This document shows, piece after piece, positions 15,043-24,636 of a DNA stretch of 64,000 nucleotides. The stretch comes from Glycomyces albidus. GTDB taxonomy: Bacteria > Actinomycetota > Actinomycetes > Mycobacteriales > Micromonosporaceae. The stretch spans positions 1 to 64,000 of the forward strand of contig NZ_WIAO01000008.1 of NCBI RefSeq assembly GCF_009451885.1, given 5' to 3'. The notes below the pieces were generated by a model, which had not been told where the DNA came from, made no database searches, and saw only the letters and a list, made by a program, of their open reading frames with translations. Numbering within the stretch: position 1 is the first letter of the stretch; each line of letters starts with the position of its first letter. Position numbers and translations under genes: made by a program.

Positions 15043-16917
15043 TCAGACCCGCAGCGGTTCGTTCAGGCTGTCGGGCTTCCACCGTCGCCTGCCGGCGACG
15101 ACCAGCGACGAGAGCGCGAGCGCGCCCACCAGGTAGGCGGCGAGGACGATCAGGGCCCGGGTGAGGGCCGCGGTGTCGCCGCCGCTGATGGTGACGCGGA
15201 GGGCGTCGACGACGTAGCTCATCGGGAGCAGCGGATGGAGGGCCTGGAAGAACCCGGGCGTGGTCTCGACCGGGTACAGTCCGCCGGCGCTGGTGAGCTG
15301 GAGCATGAGGAGGACCACGAGGAGGAGGCTGCCGGCGGTGCCGAAGGCGAGTTTGCACAGGTGCGCCATGGCGGAGAACGTGAGGATGACGAGGATCGAG
15401 AATCCGATCGTGTCGAGGGCGTTCGCGGGGTCGAGGCCGAGGCCGAGGTCGATCGCGAGGTAGAGGGCGGCCGCGGACAGGACGCCGAGGAAGGCGGCGG
15501 GGAGCCAGCCGCCGAGGGCGATCGGGACGGAGCGGAGGGGTCCGGCGAGGGCGCGCTGGTTGGCCGTGGAGAGGACGAGGTAGGCCATGAGTCCGAAGAC
15601 CCACAGAGCGATCGCGATGAAGAACGGGGCGAGGCCGCGTCCGTAGGTGTCGGCGGGGTTGAGGTTGTCCTCGCTGATGGCGACGGGACTGCCGTAGGCC
15701 TCGGCGTTGTCGGCGTCTTCGGCGGGGTTGGTGCTGGGGACGGATTCGGCGGCGGTGGCGAGGCTCGCGGCGAGGGTGCCGGCGCCGTCGTGGAGGTCGG
15801 TGAGGCCGTCGTGGAGGTCGGCGGCGCCGGTTTCGGCGGTGGCGGCCGCGGCGGCGACCTGGGAGGCGCCGTCGGCGACGTCGGCGGCGCCGGTCTGGAG
15901 GGCGGTGAGGTCGGCGGAGGCCTGGTCGAGGGTGTCGGTGGTGGTGGCCTGGATCCGGTCGTCGGCGGCTTGGATGTCGCTGTTGGCCTGGTCGGCGTCG
16001 GTGATGAAGCTTTGGAGCGCGGTGCAGGCGGCGGGGTCGGCGTCGGGGTCGGCGGTGCAGAGGGCGTCGTAGGCGGCGGCGAGGTCGGTGTCGGCGCGGT
16101 CGGCGAGGTCGGCGGCGCTGGAGGCGCCGGTCTGGATCCGGTCCCAGTTGTCGGCGAGGGTCTGGACGACGGGCTGGGCGGTGCCGACGGCCTGGTCGAC
16201 GCCGTCGCTGACCTGGTCGGCGCCGTCGGCGACCTGCTGGGCGCCGGTGGTGAGGTCGCCGAGTCCGGTTTCGAGGCCGGCGGCGCCGGCCTGGGCGGTG
16301 GCGAGGCCGTCGGTGAGGTCGCCGGCGCCGCCGGCGGCGTCGGTGAGGCCCTGGTTGAGGTCGGTGAGGTCGCCGAAGATGGTGGTGGCGAAGGTGACGT
16401 AGACGGCGGTGTTGATCTGGTTGCGGAGTTCGGCTTCGGCGGTGGAGGCCATGATGCCGGCGACGTAGCCGTTGGCGTCGTTGAGGTCGAATTCGACGGT
16501 GGCCTGTTCGGGGTCGGTGCCGGAGAGGCTGGCGAGGCGGGCGGAGAAGTCCTCGGGGACGGTGATGACCATGTAGTAGTCGCCGTCGTCGAGGCCGCGG
16601 GCGGCTTCGGCGGCGGTGGTGAACCGCCAGTCGAAGATGCGGTCGGCTTTGAGCTGGTCGACGAGCTGGTCGCCGCCGTTGATGGCGGTGGTCTCGCCGT
16701 CGGTGGTGACGGTGGCGCCCTGGTCTTCGTTGACGACGGCGACGGGCATGTGGTCGAGCCTGCCGTAGGGGTTCCAGGCGAACCAGAGGTAGAGGCCGCC
16801 GTAGACGAGCGGGATGAGGACGATGGCGGCGAGCGCGAGGCTGCGGAGGGGGTGGCCGCGGAAGCGTCGGAGTTCGGCGGCGGCGAGTCTGAACGGGCTC
16901 AGGATGATGGTGCTCAC
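15043..16917 (-). CDS. YhgE/Pip-type membrane protein
   Basis: A 624-residue protein with one N-terminal helix (SLALAAIVLIPLVYGGLYLW), a large exported middle region, and five or six helices at the C-terminus (about 405-610). The opening FRGHPLRSLALAAIVLIPLV and the segment YGRLDHMPVAVVNEDQGATV are hallmarks of the YhgE/Pip family, named from phage-infection proteins and related to ABC-2 exporters. Residues about 180-370 are Ala/Asp-rich heptad-like repeats (LTDAAGGAGDLTDGL). Its start overlaps the stop of the ABC-type gene upstream by 4 bp (ATGA), so the two are translationally coupled. The substrate is unknown. Confidence 0.85.
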   Translation of the reverse strand: MSTIILSPFRLAAAELRRFRGHPLRSLALAAIVLIPLVYGGLYLWFAWNPYGRLDHMPVAVVNEDQGATVTTDGETTAINGGDQLVDQLKADRIFDWRFTTAAEAARGLDDGDYYMVITVPEDFSARLASLSGTDPEQATVEFDLNDANGYVAGIMASTAEAELRNQINTAVYVTFATTIFGDLTDLNQGLTDAAGGAGDLTDGLATAQAGAAGLETGLGDLTTGAQQVADGADQVSDGVDQAVGTAQPVVQTLADNWDRIQTGASSAADLADRADTDLAAAYDALCTADPDADPAACTALQSFITDADQANSDIQAADDRIQATTTDTLDQASADLTALQTGAADVADGASQVAAAAATAETGAADLHDGLTDLHDGAGTLAASLATAAESVPSTNPAEDADNAEAYGSPVAISEDNLNPADTYGRGLAPFFIAIALWVFGLMAYLVLSTANQRALAGPLRSVPIALGGWLPAAFLGVLSAAALYLAIDLGLGLDPANALDTIGFSILVILTFSAMAHLCKLAFGTAGSLLLVVLLMLQLTSAGGLYPVETTPGFFQALHPLLPMSYVVDALRVTISGGDTAALTRALIVLAAYLVGALALSSLVVAGRRRWKPDSLNEPLRV

Positions 16918-17939
16918 TGGTGGCCTCCGGCGTGCTCGAGTTGGGGGTTGGTGTGCTGGTGGGTGTCGTGGCCGCGGAGGTCGATGACGGTGTCGGCGGG
17001 CGGTCCGGTGCGGGTGCAGGCGGCGATGACGAGCTGGCCGGCGTCGGCGACGGTGCGGAGGGCTTCGAAGACGCGTTCGGCGCCGCTGATGTCGAGGCCG
17101 GTGTCGGCGTCGTCGACGGCGATGGCGGGGGCGCGGCTCGCGGCGGCGCAGGCGATGGTGAAGCGGATCTGGTCGATGCGGGGGAGGAATCCGAAGGTGT
17201 CGCCGGTGTCGACGCCGACGGCGAGGCGGTCGAGCCAGGCGTGGATGTTGGCGGCGGTGGCGGCGCCGCCGGTGACGGTGATCGTCTCTTTGATGCAGGC
17301 GGCGACGGTGTGGTAGTCGGCGAAGCGGATGTGGGGTCCGGCTTGGGCGATGGTGAAGCGGCGGCGGATCTGGGAGGGGCGGGTCTGCCCGTCGACGCGG
17401 AGGGTGCCGGAGACGGGCCGGAAGCGGCCGGTGAGGGCGAGGAGGAGGGAGGAGCGGCCGTCGCCGCCGTCGCCGGTGACGGCGACGACCTGGCCGAGTT
17501 GGGCGGTGAGGGTGACGTCGGTGAAGACGGGGCCTTGGCGGCCGGTGGCGGTGAGGCCCTGGGCTTCGAGGAAGGGCCGGCAGTTGGGGTGTTCGAGCAG
17601 GGCGGCGCGTTCGGCGTCGGGGAGCGGGGGCAGGGCGGCGGTCGGGTCGGTCTCTGCCAGGGGCGGCAGGTCGGGTCCGGTCCCCGGCATGGCCGGTTCG
17701 GGCTCGGGCGGGGCCGGGGCCGGTCCGGTCTCGCGGGGCGGGGCGGTGCGCTCGGCGTCGGGGAGCGGCCTGGGGGCGGGGGCGCCTTCGCGCGGATGTG
17801 CGATCGGCGCGGGCCCGGGTGCGGGGGCCGGGACGGCTCGGGTGGTGGTCGATTCGGTTGCGGGTTCGGTGATCTCGGGCTCGCCGCCGCGCACGGACGT
17901 TTCGGGCACGGCTCCGCCGTCGTCGCTCCTGTCGCTCAT
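16914..17939 (-). CDS. Degenerate ABC-type ATPase partner of YhgE protein
   Basis: From ATG 17939 (GAGGATA 8 bp before) the protein is 341 residues. The first 105 are Pro/Glu-rich and disordered. The rest is an ABC ATPase fold: P-loop GDGGDGRSS with Arg in place of the invariant Lys, Q-loop region FTIAQAGPHIRFADYHTV, and Walker B APAIAVDDADTGLD. The LSGGQ signature is not recognisable (LPRIDQIRFTIACAAASRAP). In actinobacteria such genes commonly precede yhgE-like genes. It may bind nucleotide poorly and be regulatory. Coupled to the YhgE gene by an ATGA overlap. Confidence 0.75.
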   Translation of the reverse strand: MSDRSDDGGAVPETSVRGGEPEITEPATESTTTRAVPAPAPGPAPIAHPREGAPAPRPLPDAERTAPPRETGPAPAPPEPEPAMPGTGPDLPPLAETDPTAALPPLPDAERAALLEHPNCRPFLEAQGLTATGRQGPVFTDVTLTAQLGQVVAVTGDGGDGRSSLLLALTGRFRPVSGTLRVDGQTRPSQIRRRFTIAQAGPHIRFADYHTVAACIKETITVTGGAATAANIHAWLDRLAVGVDTGDTFGFLPRIDQIRFTIACAAASRAPAIAVDDADTGLDISGAERVFEALRTVADAGQLVIAACTRTGPPADTVIDLRGHDTHQHTNPQLEHAGGHQ

Positions 17940-18006
17940 GGACACTATCCTCACAGGCCGGTGCGCCCTGGTTCGGGCGTTTTCATGGGATTCAGACTCC
18001 AGATAT

Positions 18007-18022
18007 GTTACTCACGGGTAAC
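18007..18022. promoter_or_regulatory. Candidate operator between ABC/YhgE operon and ptrB
   Basis: GTTACTCACGGGTAAC is an inverted repeat (GTTAC, 6 bp, GTAAC). It lies in the 150-bp divergent region, just before a -10-like TATGAT at 18024 for the rightward gene. The pattern resembles TetR-family sites. The regulator is not identified; the site differs from the TetR operator at 14178. Confidence 0.45.
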
Positions 18023-18089
18023 TTATGATCGACTGGAGGCGGGCGCGCTGTGACCGGCGCTGCCCGCGCCGGGCCCTTACAGTTGAGGC

Positions 18090-20174
18090 ATGTCGGAAAC
18101 GCAACCCGCGAAACCCGCGGCACCCCGCCGCGAACACGCGCGAACCCACCACGGCGACACCGTCGACGACCCGTACGCCTGGCTGAAGAACCCCGAGGAC
18201 CCCGAGACGCTCGACTACCTCCGGGCCGAGAACGCCTACACCGAATCGCGCACCGCGCACCTCGCCGGGCTCCGCAAGGCGATCTTCGGCGAGATCAAGG
18301 GCCGCACCCAGGAGACCGACCTCTCCGTCCCCGTCCGCAAGCGCGGCTGGTGGTACTACGGGCGCACCGAAGAGGGCAAGCAGTACGGCATCCAGTGCCG
18401 CGTCAAGGCCGCCGGCGACACCCCGCCCCAGGTCGAGGCCGGCGTGGCCGTCGAGGGCGAGGAGATCCTCGTCGACGGCAACGAGCTCGCCGAGGGCCAC
18501 GACTTCTTCTCCCTGGGGACCTGCGACGTCTCCCCCGACGGGAACCTGCTCGCCTACGCGGTCAACTACTCCGGCGACGAGCGCTTCACGCTGCGCTTCA
18601 GGGACCTGCGCACCGGCGAGGACTTCCCCGACGACATCCCGAACGTCTTCTACGGCGGCTCGTGGTCCCTCGACGGCTCCGTGTTCTTCTACACCAAAGT
18701 GGACGACGCGTGGCGGCCGTACCAGGTGTGGCGGCACGTCCTCGGCGAGCACGAGGACAAGGACGTGCTGGTCTACCAGGAGGTCGACGAGCGGTTCTGG
18801 ACCGGGATCGACCTGACCCGCTCCGAGCGGTACCTGTTCATCGTCTCCGGCTCGAAGATCACCACCGAGGTCCGCTACCTCGACGCCGCCGACCCGACCG
18901 GCGAGTTCACCGTGTTCGGCAACGGCCGCGAGCAGGGCGTCGAGCTCTCCGTCGACCACCAGGGCGACCGGTTCTGGGTGCTGCACAACCGCAACGCCGA
19001 GAACTTCACGCTCGGGTGGACGCCCGTCGAGGACACCACCCGGTTCCACGAGGTCATCCCCCACGACGAGGCCGTCCGACTCGAGTCGGCCGACGCGTTC
19101 CGGGACCACGTCGTCGTCTCCATGCGCCGGGCCGGGCTCTCGCAGGTCGCCATCTTGGAAGGCGGAGCCGGCGGCGACGCGAACCTCACCGAGATCCAGT
19201 TCGACGAGCCGATCTACTCCGTCGGCCTGGGCGAGAACCCCGACTACGAGTCGCGGCAGATCCGCCTCAGCTACACCTCGCTGGTGACGCCGTCGTCGGT
19301 CTACGACTACGACATCGACGACGCCGAGCTGCACCTGCGCAAGCGCACCCCGGTGCTCGGCGACTTCGACCCCGCCGACTACGTCCAGTACCGCGAATGG
19401 GCCACCGCCGCCGACGGCACGAAGGTCCCGATCTCCATCGTCGCCAAGGCCGGCGTCGAAGCCGACGGGACCGCGCCGTGCCTGCTGTACGGGTACGGCT
19501 CCTACGAGCACTCCATCGACCCGTACTTCTCCATCGCGCGCCTGAGCCTCCTCGACCGCGGCGTGGTCTTCGCGATCGCGCACGTCCGCGGCGGCGGCGA
19601 GATGGGCCGGCAGTGGTACGAGCAGGGCAAGCTGCTCCAGAAGAAGCACACGTTCACCGACTTCGTGGACTGCGCGAACCACCTCGTCGACGTCGGCTGG
19701 GCCGACCGGATCGTCGCCCGCGGCGGCTCCGCCGGCGGCCTCCTCATGGGCGCCGTCGCGAACCTCGCCCCCGAGCGGTTCGCCGGCATCCTCGCCGACG
19801 TCCCGTTCGTCGACGCGCTCAACACGATCCTCGACCCGACCATGCCGCTCACGGTGATCGAATGGGAGGAGTGGGGCAACCCGCTCGAGTCGCCCGAGGT
19901 GTACGCCTACATGAAGTCGTACTCGCCGTACGAGAACGTCACCGGCGACACCTACCCGCCGATCCTGGCGGTCACCAGCCTCAACGACACCCGCGTCGGC
20001 TTCCACGAGCCCGCGAAGTGGATCGCGAAGCTCCGTCACGAGAGCCCGCAGTCCGACGTGCTGCTCAAGACCGAGATGGAGGCCGGCCACGGCGGCCGGT
20101 CCGGGCGGTACGACGCCTGGGAGGAAGAGGCGTTCAACCTCGCATGGATCCTCGACCGTCTGGGTACGGCGTAA
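18090..20174 (+). CDS. ptrB: Oligopeptidase B, S9 family
   Basis: A 694-residue serine peptidase. The N-terminal half is a seven-bladed beta-propeller (repeats such as GWWYYGRTEEGKQYGIQCR) that filters substrates by size. The C-terminal alpha/beta-hydrolase has the nucleophile in ARGGSAGGLLMG (S547) and the catalytic His in EAGHGGRSGRYDAW (H667), preceded by the conserved VRGGGEMGRQWYEQGK. This layout is oligopeptidase B, which cuts short peptides after Lys/Arg. There is no signal peptide, so it is cytoplasmic. Transcribed alone, with a 32-nt perfect hairpin 16 bp after the stop. Confidence 0.92.
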   Translation: MSETQPAKPAAPRREHARTHHGDTVDDPYAWLKNPEDPETLDYLRAENAYTESRTAHLAGLRKAIFGEIKGRTQETDLSVPVRKRGWWYYGRTEEGKQYGIQCRVKAAGDTPPQVEAGVAVEGEEILVDGNELAEGHDFFSLGTCDVSPDGNLLAYAVNYSGDERFTLRFRDLRTGEDFPDDIPNVFYGGSWSLDGSVFFYTKVDDAWRPYQVWRHVLGEHEDKDVLVYQEVDERFWTGIDLTRSERYLFIVSGSKITTEVRYLDAADPTGEFTVFGNGREQGVELSVDHQGDRFWVLHNRNAENFTLGWTPVEDTTRFHEVIPHDEAVRLESADAFRDHVVVSMRRAGLSQVAILEGGAGGDANLTEIQFDEPIYSVGLGENPDYESRQIRLSYTSLVTPSSVYDYDIDDAELHLRKRTPVLGDFDPADYVQYREWATAADGTKVPISIVAKAGVEADGTAPCLLYGYGSYEHSIDPYFSIARLSLLDRGVVFAIAHVRGGGEMGRQWYEQGKLLQKKHTFTDFVDCANHLVDVGWADRIVARGGSAGGLLMGAVANLAPERFAGILADVPFVDALNTILDPTMPLTVIEWEEWGNPLESPEVYAYMKSYSPYENVTGDTYPPILAVTSLNDTRVGFHEPAKWIAKLRHESPQSDVLLKTEMEAGHGGRSGRYDAWEEEAFNLAWILDRLGTA

Positions 20175-20189
20175 GGACGGAGATGCACA

Positions 20190-20221
20190 GGGGCCCGGCC
20201 GGTACGAACCGGCCGGGCCCC
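20190..20221. terminator. Bidirectional terminator hairpin
   Basis: GGGGCCCGGCCGGT and ACCGGCCGGGCCCC are perfect 14-bp arms around ACGA. It lies between the convergent ptrB and small acidic gene. Confidence 0.75.
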
Positions 20222-20236
20222 GTCTCGTCCCACCCG

Positions 20237-20437
20237 TCAGACCGGGGACTCGTCGTCCTCGTCGATCGGGATCTCCTGCAGCTGCTCGGCCGCGTCCGCG
20301 GGATCGGCTTCGTCGGGCACGTCCGGGTCCGAGACCGGCGCCTCCGGATCGCCCTCGCCTTCGGGTTCGGCGGAGTCGGCCAGGTCGAACTCGGACAACT
20401 CCTCGAAGTCGTCCGCCCATTCCTGCTGATAATTCAT
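20237..20437 (-). CDS. Small very acidic protein, 66 aa
   Basis: From ATG 20437 (GGTGGAG close upstream) the protein reads MNYQQEWADDFEELSEFDLA and then an Asp/Glu/Pro-rich tail ending PIDEDDESPV. There are about 25 acidic and no basic residues in this form, so it is presumably disordered. It is not similar to anything I recognise. A longer in-frame start at 20482 adds a basic N-terminus unlike the rest. Standing alone on its strand with a terminator, it looks expressed. Confidence 0.5.
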   Translation of the reverse strand: MNYQQEWADDFEELSEFDLADSAEPEGEGDPEAPVSDPDVPDEADPADAAEQLQEIPIDEDDESPV

Positions 20438-20623
20438 ATACTCCACCGTAGTGGCGAGGGCCCGGTCCGGCCAGCGAACCACCAGGTAGCCTGAGTTACG
20501 CCTTCACATGTTCGTGGGCAATACTTCACCTCGAAGCAATAGTCTCGAGGCCATCAGACAGCGGCGTCTGGGTCTGGCCCCCGGTCGGGGAGCAATCAAC
20601 GACTTGTCTAAGGAGCAGGCAGC

Positions 20624-21646
<1,023 letters not shown>

Positions 21647-21670
21647 GACTGCGCCGCAAGGCGAAACGAG

Positions 21671-21699
21671 AGGGCCCGGCCGCGTTGCGGCCGGGCCCT
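21671..21699 (+). terminator. fbaA terminator
   Basis: AGGGCCCGGCCGC and GCGGCCGGGCCCT form a perfect 13-bp stem with loop GTT, followed by TCGGTTTT, 24 bp after the stop. Confidence 0.85.
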
Positions 21700-21714
21700 T
21701 CGGTTTTACTTCGA

Positions 21715-21845
21715 TTACCAGTTGCCTTCGAGCTTGGCGTTGACCCTGATCGGTTCGTCGAGGACCACGCGGCCGTATTGCTCACTCACCAGATGGTATT
21801 CGCCCGCCTCGAGCCGGTAGAGATGCAGGACCGGCAGGCCCTCCG
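21715..21845 (-). pseudogene. Uma2-family nuclease C-terminal relic
   Basis: On the minus strand the frame ending at TAA 21715 reads GLPVLHLYRLEAGEYHLVSE then QYGRVVLDEPIRVNAKLEGN. The pattern VLHLYRL-G-Y--V followed by V-L-EP-RV matches the end of Uma2 (DUF820) restriction-endonuclease-like proteins, which are numerous in actinomycetes. The catalytic domain is missing: the terminator of the adjacent GH13 gene lies 17 bp upstream. It is a leftover of a deleted gene. Confidence 0.55.
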
Positions 21846-21861
21846 CTGCCTCAGAGACGAG

Positions 21862-21892
21862 AGGGGCGGCGGGCCTTCGGCCCGCCGCCCCT
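21862..21892 (-). terminator. Terminator of alpha-glucosidase gene
   Basis: AGGGGCGGCGGGCC and GGCCCGCCGCCCCT are perfect 14-bp arms around TTC, 14 bp after the GH13 stop. Confidence 0.8.
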
Positions 21893-21906
21893 TGCTTTCG
21901 CTTGCG

Positions 21907-23469
21907 TTACTTCTTGAACCAGACCGCCGCGCCGCCGGGAAGGTTGCCGTCGACGAGGTCGGCGCTCGCCAGGAGCACCTCGGTGCCGTAGCCGGCCACC
22001 GGGACCGGGTCGTCGCTGAAGTTCACGACCGTGACGAGGGCGCCGTTGTCGAAGGCGAAGGCGTTGTCGCCCGGGTCGTCGAGCCAGGTCAGGCCGGTGA
22101 CGCCGGCGCGCAGCTCCTTGCGCAGGCTGATCGCGGCCCGGTAGAACTCGAGGGTCGAGCCGGCGGCGCCGTCCTGGGCCTCGGCCGACAGCCCGGACCA
22201 GTCGGCCGGCTGCGGCAGCCACGGCTCGCCCGCCGGGCCGAAGCCGAGCGAGACGCCCTCGCGCCGCCACGGGAGCGGGACGCGGCAGCCGTCGCGGCCG
22301 ATCTGCTCGCCGTTCGTGCGGAAGAACGCCGGGTCCTCGCGGACCTCCGCGGGGAGGTCGAGGACCTCGTTCAGGCCCAGCTCCTCGCCCTGGTAGACGT
22401 ACACGACCCCGGGGAGCGAGAGCAGGAGCTGGGTGGCGGCCTTCGCGCGGGCCAGGCCGCGCTCGCCGCCGCCGTAGCGGGTGACGTGGCGCTGCACGTC
22501 GTGGTTCGACAGGACCCACGTGCACGGGGCCCCGACGCCGGCGTTGTTCGCGATCTCGGAGTCGATGGCCTTGCGGAAGTCCGCGGCCTGGAACGGCGCG
22601 AGCACGAGGTCGAAGTTGAACGCCTGGTGCAGCTCGTCGGGCCGCAGGTAGAGCGAGCGGCGCTCGGCCGAGTCTGTCCACGCCTCGGCGACGAAGATGC
22701 GGTCCCCGTCGTACTCCTCGATGATCGGGCGCCACGTGCGGTAGATGTCGTGGACGCCGTCCTGGTCGAAGAACGGGGCCTGCGTGGTGCCGATCATCTC
22801 GATCGTGCCGTCGCCGCCGGTGTCCGGGAGGCCCTCGGCCTTGACCATGCCGTGCGCGACGTCGATGCGGAACCCGTCGACGCCCCGGTCGAGCCAGAAC
22901 CGCAGGACCGACTGGAACTCGGCGTGGACCTCGGGGTTGTCCCAGTTCAGGTCCGGCTGCGAGGAGTCGAACAGGTGCAGGTACCACTGGGCGCCGTCCG
23001 CGGTCTTCGTCCACGCGGGGCCGCCGAAGATCGACTGCCAGTTGTTCGGCGGCGTGTCCGGGTCGGCCGGGTCGACGTCGCGGAAGTGGTAGCGCGCCCG
23101 CTCCGGCGAGCCGGGGGCCGCGGCCAGCGCGGCCTGGAACCACTCGTGCGCCGAGGAGGTGTGGTTCGGGACGAGGTCGACGATGAGGCGGATGCCGGCG
23201 GCGTGGGCGTCGGCGAGCATCCGGTCGAAGTCGCCGAGGTCGCCGAAGCGCGGGTCGATCATTCGGTAGTCCGACACGTCGTAGCCGGCGTCCTTCTGCG
23301 GCGAGGCGTAGAACGGCGACAGCCAGATGGCGTCGACGCCGAGCCGCGCGAGGTAGGGGATGCGGGAGCGGATGCCCTCCAGATCGCCCATGCCGTCGCC
23401 GTTCGCGTCGGCGAACGAACGCGGGTACACCTGGTAGATGACCGCGTCGCGCCACCAGTGTTCGCTCAT
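21907..23469 (-). CDS. GH13 alpha-glucosidase / oligo-1,6-glucosidase
   Basis: From ATG 23469 (GAAGGGAA 9 bp upstream) the protein is 520 residues and starts MSEHWWRDAVIYQVYPRSFA. All GH13 regions are present: IVDLVPNHTS (region I), GFRIDVAHGM with the nucleophile Asp (II), FVAEAW with the acid/base Glu (III) and VLSNHDVQR with the stabilising Asp (IV). There is no signal peptide, so it hydrolyses imported maltose or maltodextrin in the cytoplasm. It lies directly after the LacI-type gene on the same strand and opposite the malEFG-like importer, which fits a maltose locus. GH13 subfamily (17, 23, 30 or 31) cannot be fixed by eye. Confidence 0.9.
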   Translation of the reverse strand: MSEHWWRDAVIYQVYPRSFADANGDGMGDLEGIRSRIPYLARLGVDAIWLSPFYASPQKDAGYDVSDYRMIDPRFGDLGDFDRMLADAHAAGIRLIVDLVPNHTSSAHEWFQAALAAAPGSPERARYHFRDVDPADPDTPPNNWQSIFGGPAWTKTADGAQWYLHLFDSSQPDLNWDNPEVHAEFQSVLRFWLDRGVDGFRIDVAHGMVKAEGLPDTGGDGTIEMIGTTQAPFFDQDGVHDIYRTWRPIIEEYDGDRIFVAEAWTDSAERRSLYLRPDELHQAFNFDLVLAPFQAADFRKAIDSEIANNAGVGAPCTWVLSNHDVQRHVTRYGGGERGLARAKAATQLLLSLPGVVYVYQGEELGLNEVLDLPAEVREDPAFFRTNGEQIGRDGCRVPLPWRREGVSLGFGPAGEPWLPQPADWSGLSAEAQDGAAGSTLEFYRAAISLRKELRAGVTGLTWLDDPGDNAFAFDNGALVTVVNFSDDPVPVAGYGTEVLLASADLVDGNLPGGAAVWFKK

Positions 23470-23482
23470 CGGTGAGTTCCCT

Positions 23483-24484
23483 TCAGTCTTCTCGGGGTGC
23501 CGCACCGGTGGAACCGCGTACGACGAGTTCGGGCCGGAACAGGTATTCCGACGACGGCGTGGGCTGCCCGGCGATCTCGTCGAGCAGGGCGCGTGCGGCG
23601 GCGGTGGCGATGTCGCGCACCGGCTGCCGCACGGTCGTGAGCGGGGGGTTGGTGTGGGCGATGAGGGGCGAGTCGTCGTAGCCGACGACTGAAAAGTCTT
23701 GCGGGACGGTGAGGCCGCGCTCTTCGGCGGCGCGGATCGCGCCGAGGGCCATCATGTCGGAGCCGCAGACGACGCTGGTGGCGCCGCGGTCGATGAGGCG
23801 GGAGGCGGCGGCGTGGCCGCCCTGCTCGCCGAAGAGGGTGAGTTCGATGAGCTCGGGTCCGACGCCCTGCATGGCGGCGCGGTAGCCGGAGATCTTGCGG
23901 CGCACGGGCCAGTACCGGTCGGGGCCGGAGACGAGGCCGATCCGGGTGTGGCCGAGCCCGGCGAGGTGCTCGACGGCGATGCGGGCGGCGACGGTGTCGT
24001 CGCAGGAGAACGACGCGGCTTCGACGCCCTCCGGGTGGCCGGTGACGAAGGCCACCGGGAGGCGCTTGTCCTTGAGCTCTTGGTACCGTGCGGTGCTCGC
24101 GGTGGTGTCCGCGTGGAGCCCTGAGACGAAGATGATGCCGGCAACCGCCCTCTCGCGGAGCATCTCGACGAACTCGTCCTCGGAGACGCCGCCGGGGGTC
24201 TGGGTGCAGAGCACCGGAGTGTAGCCCGAACCGGCCAGGACGTTCGAGATCGTCTGCGCGTAGAGCGGGAAGATCGGGTTCTCGAGCTCGGGCACGACGA
24301 GGCCGATGAGGCCGATGGCGTGCTTGCGGAGCGCCTGGGGGCGTTCGTAGCCCAGCACGTCGAGGGCGGTGAGGACGGACTGTCGGGTCTGCTGACCCAC
24401 GCCGGGCTTGTCGTTGAGCACCCGGGACACCGTTGCCTCACTGACCCCGGCCTGCCGGGCGATGTCGGAGAGTCGAAGCCGCAT
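23483..24484 (-). CDS. malR: LacI-family regulator of the maltose locus (MalR-like)
   Basis: A 333-residue LacI/GalR repressor. HTH MRLRLSDIARQAGVSEATVS plus hinge (VLTALDVLGYERPQALRKHA) covers residues 1-60, followed by a periplasmic-binding-like sugar domain. It reads away from the substrate-binding protein gene with 152 bp between, containing TTGGCAACAGTTTGGTTGCA, an inverted repeat near its own start. Downstream, 13 bp separate it from the alpha-glucosidase gene, so the two form an operon. In Streptomyces MalR blocks malEFG until maltose is present; the symbol is given by that context. Confidence 0.85.
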   Translation of the reverse strand: MRLRLSDIARQAGVSEATVSRVLNDKPGVGQQTRQSVLTALDVLGYERPQALRKHAIGLIGLVVPELENPIFPLYAQTISNVLAGSGYTPVLCTQTPGGVSEDEFVEMLRERAVAGIIFVSGLHADTTASTARYQELKDKRLPVAFVTGHPEGVEAASFSCDDTVAARIAVEHLAGLGHTRIGLVSGPDRYWPVRRKISGYRAAMQGVGPELIELTLFGEQGGHAAASRLIDRGATSVVCGSDMMALGAIRAAEERGLTVPQDFSVVGYDDSPLIAHTNPPLTTVRQPVRDIATAAARALLDEIAGQPTPSSEYLFRPELVVRGSTGAAPRED

Positions 24485-24508
24485 GATGACAGCCTAGCGT
24501 ATCTGAAA

Positions 24509-24531
24509 CTTGGCAACAGTTTGGTTGCAAG
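24509..24531. promoter_or_regulatory. Candidate MalR operator
   Basis: GCAAC and GTTGC face each other across 6 bp within CTTGGCAACAGTTTGGTTGC. The site lies 25 bp from the regulator start and about 110 bp from the importer start. Confidence 0.5.
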
Positions 24532-24636
24532 GCTTTCCTGGTTCTGAAACATCTTGCTAATGTTCTCGGTAGTCGGGACGCGAGTCCCCGGACCAGCGGC
24601 CCCCGCCCCGGGGCCCCTCAATGAGGAGAAGAAGAC

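Noticed and set aside
14788-17316. 842-residue Gly/Val-rich open frame antisense to the YhgE and ABC genes
   Set aside because: It mirrors codon bias of the real genes, has only repetitive composition, and crosses two coupled genes.
18012-20420. 802-residue open frame antisense to oligopeptidase B
   Set aside because: The opposite strand encodes a complete S9 peptidase with catalytic residues; the antisense frame is low complexity.
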